The position numbers were made by a program, and so were the translations under genes. Shown one piece after another: positions 19,065 through 28,528 of a stretch of 64,000 bases of DNA (positions are counted from its first letter, which is position 1; every line of letters begins with the position of its first letter). The notes beneath the pieces were generated by a model. That model made no database searches. It was not told where the DNA came from and saw only the letters and a list, made by a program, of their open reading frames with translations. The stretch comes from Acetilactobacillus jinshanensis_A (GTDB lineage: Bacteria > Bacillota > Bacilli > Lactobacillales > Lactobacillaceae): positions 496,001 to 560,000 of the forward strand of contig CP171343.1 in assembly GCA_043289735.1 (NCBI GenBank). Reading direction: 5' to 3'.

Positions 19065-20602
19065 ACTTACTGCCGAAGTCGTGAAAGACGACGTTCACGT
19101 CCCCACCGAACTTCTTTGTAAATTCAGGTAAGTTCAAAGTCTTAATATTTTCTAAGCTATTGACATCAATCCCCGGTTCCTGATACTTCTTAAGTAAAGC
19201 CTGTAAAACTTCTCGAGCCGGCCCACGATACTTAGATAAGACACCCTGCTTTTCCACGTGGTTAACCCGATCCCGTTTTGTTAAGGGTGCTCGGTCATAT
19301 GCCAGATGGATTAGGAGATCAAAATCATCATACTGACTATCCCAACTCTTTAAGAAGTCCGTAATTTGATGTCCATTTTTATCAAAAGCCATCAAAGTCT
19401 GGATCCGAGAATAAACGGGTAGCGTTGCGAAAGTCAATGATCACGAAGCTATACTTACCGTTGTTCGGATCTAAGCGGGTTCCGCGGCCGATAATCTGCT
19501 TAAATTCCGTCATCGAATTAATGTTGGTATCTAGCACAATGACTTTAACGTCTTTAGCATTAACTCCGGTCCTAATAAGCTGAGAAGTAGTAACTAAAGT
19601 CGGGTATTGGTGATTTGAGCTACGTAGTCATCATTATATTTATGCTGGAAAGGAGTAAAGCCTTTAACATCAATATTCGGCTCAACTCGAATTACTTTAT
19701 ACGGAGCTAAAAAGCCATCATTAATACCTTGTTTTAAGGAATAATTATAAACGGGCTTACCAAAGTAACCGAGATTAGCGTGTTCACTCTCGTTTGGCGT
19801 AGCCGTCATACCAATTACAATCGTCTTCGAGCCTTTCGGCGCAAAGTAATTTAAGATACTGTGCCAGTTACTATCTAAACGAGCAGAACTACGGTGGGCT
19901 TCATCAATAATAATCAAATCAAAGAAATCCTGCGGAAAATTCTTATATAATTCTTCATCTTTGCCTTTACTAAAGAGCTGCTGGTATAAGCCAAAGTAAA
20001 TCTTATAAGCCGATAAACCGTTAGGATCCTTCCATTCTTGACGGGTTAGTTTAACAGCTTCATCTTTAAAGGCCCGAAAGTCACCCTGCAATGGCTGATC
20101 AGCTAAGACGTTTCGATCAACTAAATATAGAACTTTCCGAATCGGGTGCTTCACGTAACTTGCATGTAATAACCGCCAGACAATTTGAAAAGCGGTATAC
20201 GTCTTACCAGTCCCAGTAGCCATCACAAACATAATATGTTTCTTATTATGAGCAATTGCTTCTAAAGTCTTATTAATCGCGTTGACCTGATAATAACGGG
20301 GTGGTTATATCCACGGCGATAATAATAATGTGACTCTAAACGGTCATAAAAGACAAACTTCTGCCCATTAGAAGTAAAGACAAATGGAATTTGTAAATCT
20401 CGAGCATAACGAAGTCCCTGTTGCATTCCCGTTCCTACAGGTAAGGAAATCTTTTTGCTTCAATTACCGCAATCTTATTGTAAATATCAGGAGTATAAAG
20501 TAAGTAATCTAAATACTCCATTTTGACATTTTTACCCTCATACCAACCTTTACGTCTTAAGCTGGGATTAATATATTCAGTTTTAGTATCTTCTTCGCTC
20601 AA
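19057..20602 (-). pseudogene. hsdR: Type I restriction endonuclease HsdR, fragmented
   Basis: Fragments in several frames follow HsdR order. The N-terminal nuclease region begins near the TTG at 20602 (EEDTKTEYINPSLRRKGWYE, then a YTPDIYNKIAVIEAKK-type ExK motif). The helicase core has MATGTGKTYTAF (Walker A), IIDEAHRSS (DEAH) and GMTATPNE. A motif VI piece (QIIGRGTRLDPN) lies at 19440-19590, and the C-terminal domain runs to 19057. About 100 residues of the second RecA fold are missing and at least three frame breaks exist, so restriction activity is lost. Confidence 0.8.
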
Positions 20603-21109
20603 ATGAAAATATTAATAATAAGAAATTAAATATTTTAAATATTAAGAGAATAAAATTAAATTTTAATTTTATTAAGAAATTTTTTATAAATTATTTTTAA
20701 TAATTTCTGTTGTAAATAAACCACTTTTATTGTGTGGCTTTATTTTATTCTATTTCGCAAATTTATTATTTTTATTACCTACTTGGATAATTTTTAGCAA
20801 TAAGTTTATTAGCTTCTTTCATTAATTTTTTTTCTAAATATTTTAAATATCATTCAATAACTTTTAAAACTTTATTAATTTTGGTAATTGTAAATTATTA
20901 CAATGTTTATTAATAGCATCTTATTATATCTTTTAACTATATTAAAAATACTTCTATCAATATTACCAATTAAATAATTCCATAATAATACCATTAGGAT
21001 TCATTTTTAAAAATTAAGGTAGATCTTTAAATTTTTTATGAATATGATTATTATTTATTAATTTCAATTGCTTTAATTTATTTATTACTTTATTTTTAAC
21101 TAATATCTA
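20603..21109. other. AT-rich degenerate region
   Basis: About 500 bases of extremely AT-rich sequence with no open frame of note on either strand. Short stretches on the leftward strand may be the eroded C-terminal half of the type III mod gene whose core lies at 21110-21420, but I could not anchor them to named motifs. No RNA gene or terminator was recognised. Confidence 0.4.
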
Positions 21110-21420
21110 ATTATTATTATTGTTATTTTAATAAAGTAAAACAAAATATTTATTTTGTGCTTTTGATATTTCTATGGCTATTATAGATAGAAATTCACCA
21201 AAAATTTGATCCATTAGTAGCTTTAAATAAGATTGCTCATTATCATCACAACTAATAAAGATCGATCCATATTGCTTATCTGTTAAATTAAATATAAATA
21301 AAGTCTTTTGATCCCGTATTATAAGGTGGATCTATATAAATCACGTCAATTTTTAGAAATTTTATTAAATTCACTTTATAATTTTTACCAATAAATTCAA
21401 ATTTATCATTTTAAAATTAT
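21110..21420 (-). pseudogene. mod: Type III restriction-modification methyltransferase (Mod) remnant
   Basis: The leftward strand reads DVIYIDPPYNTGSKDFIY, the catalytic DPPY motif in its Mod-specific setting. After a frame break it continues FISCDDNEQSYLKLLMDQIF, the segment that follows in type III Mod proteins. The residues between these blocks and nearly everything else are deleted. No res gene was found. Confidence 0.65.
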
Positions 21421-21570
21421 CAAATTTAACTTTGGTAATTTTTTCTTTAATATAATATATTATTATAATTTTTTTATTTAAATAAATTTATTAGAATAAA
21501 TTAACATTAATAAACTAGTTCCAGTAACATTCTTTAAACAATTTATGAATATAATAAAAGAGGTTAAATC

Positions 21571-21900
21571 ATGAAAAAATTTACTAAACAATTATTAACT
21601 GGAGTAGTTGCTTTAGGATTATTAGCACCTGTAGCTACTTCATCTATTGTCAATAATCCTTAATGCTAGAAGCCGTGCTTTGTCTTATTACCGTGCAAAG
21701 AAAGATGTCCGTAAAGCTTATAATGGCAAAGATAGTATAAGGATCATTTCAGTTTACGTAATGCTGGACGCAGAGGTAATAGAACTTATTTGAAGGCTTC
21801 CTTTGGTGCTGAAGCTATTATTCACTTTACTGTAGTTCATTCTGGACGTTATGCTCATATTCATTCAGAAGTTGTAATAAACACACCTTATATCGTTTAG
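21571..21900 (+). pseudogene. Small secreted protein, frame broken after the signal peptide
   Basis: ATG 21571 behind AAAAGAGG opens a clean signal peptide (MKKFTKQLLTGVVALGLLAP, then VATSS) that stops at 21661 in a TAATG overlap. The mature part continues in other frames (NARSRALSYYRAKKDVRKAY, then HFSLRNAGRRGNRTYLKASF) and ends at 21900. Two one-base slips restore a protein of about 108 residues. It has no recognised domain; the mature part is basic. Confidence 0.5.
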
Positions 21901-22083
21901 CTTGAATTAATAAAGTTCGTGTCCCTAACGGATCTTGGTTGATAATTCCGTCAATACCATGATCTTAGTCTGCTGGGTGGTTATTCCGTGTCCATTCGGT
22001 CCTTGATAGCCCATTTTCTCTAATAAATCGACTACAACTTGTTCAAAGAAATACGGATCATCTTTAAATAATTCTTTCATCAT
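21901..22083 (-). pseudogene. mrr: Mrr-type restriction endonuclease, N-terminal catalytic fragment
   Basis: From ATG 22083 the frame gives ELFKDDPYFFEQVVVDLLEK, MGYQGPNGHG, then after a slip GIDGIINQDPLGTRTLLIQAK. This is the PD-(D/E)xK core of Mrr-family enzymes (GIDG-x-I then QAK). The fragment ends where the neighbouring secreted-protein gene begins, so a deletion removed the rest. Mrr enzymes cut methylated DNA. Confidence 0.65.
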
Positions 22084-22103
22084 AAAACAAAGGGAATGAT
22101 TAA

Positions 22104-23735
22104 TATGAAATTTTAAGTAACCCGTTTCAGAATAAAGGAACGGCTTTTACCCACGAAGAACGAAAACGATTAGGAATTGACGGCTTACTGCCGCCTAAAG
22201 TGCAAACTTTACTGGAACAGGTCGCTCAAGCTTATCAGCAATACCAGACTAAGCCGACGAGCCTAGCAAAACGCCAATTCTTAATGACGATCTTCAACAC
22301 GAATCGGGTGTTGTTCTATAAGCTCTTTAGTCAGCACGTCGTTGAATTTATGCCCATCGTTTATGATCCAACCATCGCTGAAGATATTGAAAAATACAGT
22401 GATATCTTTACGCAACCGCAGAACGCCGCTTACCTTTCGATTGATACACAAGATTCGACGTCAGCTATTAAAAGCGCCCTAACTAACGCCGCTAACGGTC
22501 GCCAAATCAGATTAATCGTCGTCACCGACGCTCAGGAAATCTTAGGCATCGGCGACTGGGGCGTCAACGGCGTTGATATCTGTGTCGGTAAACTAATGGT
22601 TTATACCGCAGCGGCGGGTATCGACCCCCGTGAAGTTCTACCGGTTGTCTTGGACGTGGGAACGGATAACCAAAAACTGTTAAACAATCCGAACTATTTA
22701 GGCAACCGTCACCATCGAGTTAACGGCTCTAAGTATTATGGCTTCGTTGATAAATTCGTCAAGTCAGCGGAAGCCACTTTTCCCGATATGTATCTACACT
22801 TTGAAGATTTCGGCCGTGATCACGCGGCCAACCTTCTAAATAAATATCGCCAGAAGTACACGGTCTTTAACGACGACATTCAAGGGACCGGAATCATTAT
22901 TCTAGCTTCGATTTTAGGTGCTTTAAATATCTCTCACGAAAAGTTAACCGATCAGCGGTATCTCTGTTTCGGTGCGGGCACCGCTGGGACCGGAATCGCC
23001 AATCACGTTTATCGTGAATTTATTCAGCAGGGCCTCTCGCCACAGGAAGCTAAGCAGCATTTCTACTTAGTTGATAAGCAAGGGTTACTTTTTAAAGATG
23101 ATCCAACGTTGACCCCTCAGCAAAAGGTCTTCGCTCGAGATAAAGCTGAATTTAAGCATCCCGAACGTCTGACCGACCTTCTCAACGTGGTTAAAGCGGT
23201 TCACCCCACCATCTTGGTGGGAACTTCAACGGCTCCCGGTACGTTTACAAAAGCCGTCGTTCAAGAAATGGCTGCTCATACGAAACGACCCGTCATCTGC
23301 CCGATTTCCAACCCCACTAAATTAGCCGAAGCGAAACCGCAAGACCTCCTCAACTGGACCGACGGTAAAGCGTTGATTGCAACCGGCGTTCCGTATCCTG
23401 ACATCAAAGCTAACAACGGTATTACCTACCAGATCGGCCAAGCTAATAACGCATTGGTTTATCCAGGAGTCGGTTTAGGAGTCTTAGCGGTTCACGCCAC
23501 CCGATTAAGTGATCAGATGATCTCAGCGGCGGCTCATTCTCTAGGCGGAATCGTTAATCCTAAAAAACCCGGCGCTGCAGTCTTGCCACCGGTTTCTAAA
23601 CTAAATCAATTTTCGAATAACGTTGCCATTGCGGTAGCTAAAACTGCTGTTAAACAGGGCTTAACTAAGAACAAGATTAATATTAACGATGTACCAAAAC
23701 TTGTAAAGGATACTCGTTGGAATCCGCATTATTAA
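22104..23735 (+). CDS. mleS: Malolactic enzyme (start region frameshifted)
   Basis: Decarboxylates L-malate to L-lactate using NAD and Mn, giving acid resistance and proton-motive force. It shows the malic-enzyme core VFNDDIQGTG (about residue 215 from GTG 22200), the NAD site GAGTAGTGIANHV, and the PVICPISNPT segment. The long frame first offers a start at GTG 22200, but family members begin about 30 residues earlier. That N-terminus (NPFQNKGTAFTHEERKRLG) is present upstream and joins ATG 22104, which has a ribosome site AAAGGGA, only if one base is added near 22110. Usual length about 540. No malate permease lies next to it. Confidence 0.85.
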   Translation, partial: YEILSNPFQNKGTAFTHEERKRLGIDGLLPPKVQTLLEQVAQAYQQYQTKPTSLAKRQFLMTIFNTNRVLFYKLFSQHVVEFMPIVYDPTIAEDIEKYSDIFTQPQNAAYLSIDTQDSTSAIKSALTNAANGRQIRLIVVTDAQEILGIGDWGVNGVDICVGKLMVYTAAAGIDPREVLPVVLDVGTDNQKLLNNPNYLGNRHHRVNGSKYYGFVDKFVKSAEATFPDMYLHFEDFGRDHAANLLNKYRQKYTVFNDDIQGTGIIILASILGALNISHEKLTDQRYLCFGAGTAGTGIANHVYREFIQQGLSPQEAKQHFYLVDKQGLLFKDDPTLTPQQKVFARDKAEFKHPERLTDLLNVVKAVHPTILVGTSTAPGTFTKAVVQEMAAHTKRPVICPISNPTKLAEAKPQDLLNWTDGKALIATGVPYPDIKANNGITYQIGQANNALVYPGVGLGVLAVHATRLSDQMISAAAHSLGGIVNPKKPGAAVLPPVSKLNQFSNNVAIAVAKTAVKQGLTKNKININDVPKLVKDTRWNPHY

Positions 23736-23867
23736 TAATAGTAATCAGCAGATTAAGATTGCCGTTAATTTAGGCCTGGTTAATAAAAATGATCACGGCC
23801 GTCTAGATCCCCAATCATTAGCTAAATATTTTAAAACCTTTATTCAGCAGCGTCAGGCCGATGATGA
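23736..23867 (+). pseudogene. 3' fragment of an unidentified gene, cut by an IS end
   Basis: A frame without a start reads NNSNQQIKIAVNLGLVNKND, RLDPQSLAKYFKTFIQQRQ and then runs into the IS terminal sequence at 23868. The text is protein-like and distinct from the malolactic gene, but I cannot name the family. Confidence 0.3.
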
Positions 23868-23925
23868 TAAAAAATGGCCTCACTTTATTGAACCAATATG
23901 GTTGTCCAACAAAATGCGGTCACTT
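23868..23925. mobile_element. Solo terminal sequence of the IS3-type element
   Basis: These 58 bases match the outer end of the IS at 61118-62497 (its 62443-62499 side) with few differences, including CCTCACTTTATTGAAC and TTGTCCAACAAAATG. No transposase accompanies it. It is a scar of a former insertion or of recombination between copies. Confidence 0.6.
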
Positions 23926-23939
23926 TATATGAGTTTTAC

Positions 23940-24085
23940 TTAATGAACTACTCGTCATTAAAATACCGAGTTTCTGGGAACGCTTGGCTCGTCCCTCGCA
24001 CTGAATCACGAGCGATGTACATGCCAAGTTGTTGACCATGGCTCGTTCCGAGCCAAGACGCAAGATAAATCTTAACGTCCACATT
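23940..24085 (-). pseudogene. TnpB C-terminal remnant (IS200/IS605 type)
   Basis: Across two frames the leftward strand reads a DV-N-like start, LRLGSERAMVNNLACTSLVI, and then a Lys/Arg-rich end. This is the C-terminal tail after the zinc ribbon of TnpB; the tnpB at 53266-54021 has LRLGLDQAMANNWTSVIV at the same place. A hairpin CTCGACGCT-GA-AGCGTCGAG at 24157-24176 resembles the IS end hairpin at 54080-54099. Confidence 0.5.
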
Positions 24086-24156
24086 TTTGCAGCTGACACT
24101 TAGTTTTCATATCAGCTACAAGTATTATACCATAGTGAATTTTATACGTCATTCAT

Positions 24157-24176
24157 CTCGACGCTGAAGCGTCGAG
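24157..24176. repeat. Perfect hairpin, probable IS605-type element end
   Basis: CTCGACGCT and AGCGTCGAG pair perfectly around a GA loop. A sister hairpin with the same GA turn lies beside the tnpB gene at 54080-54099, and this one is 70 bases from a tnpB remnant. Confidence 0.5.
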
Positions 24177-24332
24177 CATTCTGACTAAATCCATCTTAGA
24201 TAATCTTTCATTCGGTTTCATTAAGTTCATATACTAGCAGCTTCATCATAGAAGAATTTATGATACATTAGTAAATGCATTGTTAAATTTACTAAATTTA
24301 AGGAAATGCTTATTAACTAATTTGATTAACGA

Positions 24333-24844
24333 TTAATACCAATGATGAGCTTGCCAGAAACGCTTGGCATGAACCCAGCCACCATAACGGGATTTAGCGT
24401 AAGCATCGGCAACTTTAACCTGATGTTTATGATCTAAATTAACGTGACCATGTTTACGGCCTAAGTAACGAGGATCTAACTGGAAATAGCCGATGCAACG
24501 ATGACCATAACTTAAGATCCGCCAATTATTACGGCTTTCGTGCCAAGATACCCAGCCTCGAGCTTTCAAGTCACGATTACTTAAACCATCCCGGAACCAG
24601 TTATTTTTCCCTGGTGATTATGATTAACCTGCTGATTAGTCTTTTTAATCAATACGGTTTGGTTCTGATGCTTAAACTGCTGATTAGCATTTTGTTGGTT
24701 ATTGACCGTATCGGCATGGATGTTACCTGATAAACCGATGAATAATAAAATTGAAATTATAGCAATGTATAATACATAAAATAATAACGTTTTGCTCTTT
24801 TTACTATTTAAATCTTTAAGAAGAGATTCCATAAAATTAATCAT
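24333..24844 (-). pseudogene. Second Apf/lysozyme-like secreted protein, one frameshift
   Basis: ATG 24844 (or 24832) starts a signal peptide with a long hydrophobic run (FYVLYIAIISILLFIGLSG, then NIHA) and a Gln/Asn-rich linker. In an A5 run near 24607 the frame shifts, and the catalytic domain follows: KARGWVSWHES, CIGYFQLDPRYLG, ending RYGGWVHAKRFWQAHHWY. The domain is about 85% identical by eye to that of 7780-8225, but the ESGG-type loop reads ESRNN, so activity is doubtful. The shared upstream block GTTGATCGAGAGG suggests common regulation. Confidence 0.65.
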
Positions 24845-24961
24845 AATCCTTTCTGAAAAATTCGATAACTTGATTCGTTGACCTCTCGATCAACTTGACA
24901 ATTATTATAGTAAGGGACGAAGATTAACGAATCGTTATCAGAATGTTACAGGATTATGACG

Positions 24962-25624
24962 TTATATTAAAAGGCCGTAATATTTTACGTTTACTTCGGT
25001 GTATTTTTGCTTGCCGATTTGATATTTAAAACGGTCAGCTAACAAGTTAGTAATCTGTTTAAGAAATGCTTTTACCTGGGGAGTATCAATTGAGACCGTC
25101 ACCAGAACCTGGCTCGTGTATTGAACCTTAACGATATGATAATTATTCTGATGTAAATAATATTGCAACTTACCAAAGAGATTGTAATTAATTTGGAGCT
25201 TAATCTGGGTCTGCATCACCAGTTTAACGATTCCGGCGCTTTCAATGGCTCCCGATGCGGTTTCACCATAGGTTCGGGCCAGATGACTGGCGCCTAATTC
25301 GGTCCCGCCGAAGTATCGGGTCACTACGACCACCACGTTATGCAGATGTTTATGCTTAATATCGTTTAAGGCTGATAAGCCAGAAGTATTAGTCGGTTCA
25401 CCGTCATCGTTTTTCCGCTGAACGTGATCATCCCGGCCGATAACGTACGCGTAAGCATTCGTATCCGCTTTTTTATTAGCTTCCTTAATCGTATCGATAA
25501 ACCGCAAAGCGTCCTTTTCGTTATTGACCCGCTTTGCTCGGCCGATAAATCGCGACCGTTTCCGAACGATCTTATACGGAACCGCCGACTGATGTTCTTT
25601 AATCGTTAAATAATTTTTGTTCAA
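24962..25624 (-). CDS. YigZ/IMPACT family protein
   Basis: Intact, 220 residues. The N-terminal UPF0029 domain carries the family signature DDGEPTNTSGLSAL and VVVTRYFGGTELGASHLART (about residues 75-125). A smaller C-terminal alpha/beta domain (DUF1949-like) follows. Homologs are related to eukaryotic IMPACT, a regulator linked to translation stress; the bacterial biochemical role is not settled. The only oddity is ASHLAR where many members have GGLVRAY. Confidence 0.85.
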   Translation of the reverse strand: MNKNYLTIKEHQSAVPYKIVRKRSRFIGRAKRVNNEKDALRFIDTIKEANKKADTNAYAYVIGRDDHVQRKNDDGEPTNTSGLSALNDIKHKHLHNVVVVVTRYFGGTELGASHLARTYGETASGAIESAGIVKLVMQTQIKLQINYNLFGKLQYYLHQNNYHIVKVQYTSQVLVTVSIDTPQVKAFLKQITNLLADRFKYQIGKQKYTEVNVKYYGLLI

Positions 25625-25649
25625 ATTATCACCAATCAGTCAATATAAA

Positions 25650-26155
25650 ATAAATCCAGTGATGACTCATCTGGGATAAAGTAAAGCCGGTCGAAATCCC
25701 GCTAGCATGATGGTTACTAAATAGGTAAAGGATCCTAAGCCAGAATTAATTCCGGTAAACATGTTCATTCCAATAGAGGACGGCGGATACGTTGACCAGC
25801 CGTTGGTTTCGGGAATCTTAGGCAATGTCGAACATGCTGTATAGCCGATGCCGGTTCCTAACAAAAGCTTCGGGTCGTTAAGTAGACCCCGATCCCAATC
25901 AAAATGACGGCACTAAAGCCGATACTTTCGCTAAAGAACTGGCCCAGCTGCCAAAGAACATGACCCCAACTAGATTAACGCCGACTAGTTGAACGACCAG
26001 CCAGCTCCAGCAAAGAAACACCACCAGAAAATAAAAGCACCGTAAGTAGCACCTAACAATTGTTGAATCGGCTTACCTCCACAGAAGTGAGCCCATAACG
26101 GATTACAGCCCCAAAGCACCGCTGGGACTAATGCAATCTTTAAGATCTAAGTCAT
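25650..26155 (-). pseudogene. Second GlcU-type sugar uptake protein, heavily damaged
   Basis: Short pieces in several frames repeat the sequence of the 6423-7265 carrier. They include an N-terminal QQLLGATYGAF-like piece, the middle GIGYTACSTLPKIPETNGW, and GINSGLGSFTYLVTI near 25700. At least four breaks and several small deletions are needed. The final helices are missing where the sequence approaches yigZ. Confidence 0.6.
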
Positions 26156-26157
26156 TA

Positions 26158-26999
26158 AATCATGATATGGCGTTAATGGTGTCACTTAACATTTCATGGA
26201 TCCGGTGTTTAGTTAATTCACCGTGGTTAACGTTATATAAATCATGATGGTCAACCCCGTTTTCAAAGAAGAAATTCTTTAAGACCTTGCCGTTAACCGT
26301 AACTAGCTTATGAGTGTGCTGCAAAGCCTTTAATTCAGCAATTTCTTGCGTAATTAGAGTAACCCAAATTATATTTTAAGTCTATCCTAAAAATACCATG
26401 GCCCTTGCGAAGTCTCTGCGGTTTAATTTAATTAAACATTATTTATTATGGATCATATTTCGTTTCCTGATAATGAGATGACAGGAAATATTCAGCATCT
26501 TCAACCGTTAGTTTTACCAAGCTTGTGGCGTGTTGTAATGACTATCTTGTTTAGTGTGAGTACCCGCAATATTTCGGAAGTTAAAAGTCCCAGGACGGTT
26601 ATTAAGATGATGCTTGTCAACGAATCGTTTTAAATTCGACGAATACATAAAATGATCGGGATCGTTAAAATCGATCTTCTGAATATTAATTTGATTCGGT
26701 GCGATCGCATAGCATTCATCCGGAATCCGAACCGCAACCCAGTGATGGCCGCCGGCCGTTTCTAAATACCAGACTTCATTATTATCAGAAAAAGCAATCC
26801 CGTTACTCTGACCGGTACCATATTTTTCAATTAAATGACCTAAACGCTCAACGCCTTCTCGAGCGTTGTTAATATACGGCAAAACGACGGTAATCATGCA
26901 ATCTTCATTGATCCCGAAAACGTTCGTTCGTGAAGGTCGTTTCGGTCGCGCTCATCGCCACGTTCTTTTCGTTAATGCCACCCTCTTCATAAAATAATC
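26158..26999 (-). pseudogene. C69-family dipeptidase (PepD), N-terminus fused to rarA and frame broken
   Basis: The family start ILVGKEASVDGSTMIARNED is present but read as the C-terminal tail of RarA. The residues that should precede it, including the nucleophile Cys of the C69 family, are absent. A 127-residue middle piece (26897-26514) has GINEDCMITVVLPY and DNNEVWYLETAGGHHWVAV. A further short piece gives LTVEDAEYFLSSHYQ. A possible C-terminal helix-rich part lies at 26158-26360, though that assignment is weak. Confidence 0.65.
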
Positions 27000-28487
27000 T
27001 TCGTTCCGAGCGATCATCGTTGAACCGTCAACACTAGCTTCTTTACCAACTAAAATTTTACGTTTTTTATCAAATTGATTTAAATCCATGGGCTTAAACT
27101 GACTTAATTTTCGGTCACCATGCTTACGGTGCCAAGCCCGAACCTTAGCAATCCGCTTCATGCGGGATTGAAAATGGCCCTCCAGGCCGAAATTAGTTGG
27201 ATGATAATAATGGCGCCCGACTAACTTCTTGGGCATGGTCCGCATGGTGGTCAAATGATCCTGATAGTTTTCGGCGTATTTATAATGTTCGCCGTAACCT
27301 AGCTTATTCATTAATTTGGTGGGTGCATTACGAATCTGCAGCGGAACCGGTAAATTCATGGTCTTCTTAACGTCATGTTCAGCTTTTTGACCGGCTTTCA
27401 TCAATGAATTGGATTTCGGATCCAAAGCCAAACGCACTAACGCTTCAACCAACGCTAAGCGGCATTCGGGCATCCCGATGTATCGGCAGACCTGAAACGC
27501 AGCTACGCAGGTCTCCATCGCGCCGGGATCGGCTAAACCGACGTCTTCGCTGCTCATCCGGATCATCCGCCGGGCGATATAAACGGGATCGTCGCCGCCC
27601 TCTAGCATTCGGTACATCCAGTAGATCGCGGAATCCACGTCCGAATTTCGGACCGACTTATGTAGTGCTGAGATCAGATCGTAATGCTGGTCGCCCTTTT
27701 TATCGTAAAGCAGAAACCGGCGGCCCATTAACTGCTTCAAGCTGTCGTTAGTAACCGTCACCGTCTTCTTTTTCACGTTTCCGTTGTCCACCGCCATGGC
27801 TAAGGTATTCAGAGCCTTACGAGCGTCGCCGTTGGCAAATTTCGCGATCAACTCAATCTGCTTAGGATCGATCTTGACCTGATACTTCTTAAAGCCGTTC
27901 GGATTTTTCAACGCGTTCTTTAACAACGATTTGACGTCCTTAGTGGTTAATTGATGAAACACGAAGACCTTACACCGGGACAACAACGCCGAATTAATGG
28001 TAAACGACGGGTTCTCGGTCGTGGCGCCGATCAGGGTGATACTGCCCTTTTCGGTATACGGTAAAAAAGCGTCCTGCTGTGATTTATTAAAGCGGTGGAT
28101 TTCATCGATAAAGATAATGACCTTTTTACCCAGCCGCCGGAATTCCTCGGCTTTTCGCATCAACGCCTTGATCTTTCGAATGCTGGCGTCGGCAGCACTA
28201 AATTGCAGAAAGGTCGATTTAGTGTGTCGGGCGATGATTTCCGCTAAAGTCGTCTTACCGCAGCCGGGAGGTCCCCACAGAATCATATCCGGAACGTGAT
28301 CACGAAGGATCAGAGTCCTTAAAATCTGGCCCTTGCCCAGTAAATTCTGCTGACCCGCAAACTGATCGAGGGTTCTGGGGCGAATTCGGTCCGCCAGCGG
28401 CGTGTTCTTTGACATAGTCTTGGTGGGATCGGTCAAGCCGTTTGAATCCTGGCTGACGTTACCGAATAACGATTCCTGTCGGTGCAT
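26952..28487 (-). CDS. rarA: RarA/MgsA-type recombination factor with a foreign C-terminal tail
   Basis: A clamp-loader-like AAA ATPase acting at stalled replication forks. It has an N-terminal LFG motif (LFGNVSQ), Walker A WGPPGCGKTT (about residue 71), Walker B FIDEIHRFNKSQQDAFLPY, sensor IGATTENPSF, and the C-terminal tetramerisation domain (HYDLISALHKSVRNSDVDSA). The native protein should end near KKR (about residue 475). The last 35 residues instead read through into the N-terminus of a PepD dipeptidase, so a deletion removed the rarA stop. The ATPase part is complete and may still work. A distinct paralog lies at 54749-56056. Confidence 0.85.
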   Translation of the reverse strand: MHRQESLFGNVSQDSNGLTDPTKTMSKNTPLADRIRPRTLDQFAGQQNLLGKGQILRTLILRDHVPDMILWGPPGCGKTTLAEIIARHTKSTFLQFSAADASIRKIKALMRKAEEFRRLGKKVIIFIDEIHRFNKSQQDAFLPYTEKGSITLIGATTENPSFTINSALLSRCKVFVFHQLTTKDVKSLLKNALKNPNGFKKYQVKIDPKQIELIAKFANGDARKALNTLAMAVDNGNVKKKTVTVTNDSLKQLMGRRFLLYDKKGDQHYDLISALHKSVRNSDVDSAIYWMYRMLEGGDDPVYIARRMIRMSSEDVGLADPGAMETCVAAFQVCRYIGMPECRLALVEALVRLALDPKSNSLMKAGQKAEHDVKKTMNLPVPLQIRNAPTKLMNKLGYGEHYKYAENYQDHLTTMRTMPKKLVGRHYYHPTNFGLEGHFQSRMKRIAKVRAWHRKHGDRKLSQFKPMDLNQFDKKRKILVGKEASVDGSTMIARNEDYFMKRVALTKRTWR

Positions 28488-28528
28488 ACATACAACCTCC
28501 CAGTTATATTATATAATATTAAAATTAA

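Noticed and set aside
27404..27751. 115-residue rightward frame inside rarA
   Set aside because: Antisense shadow of a conserved gene, Arg-rich by codon mirroring, without a ribosome site.
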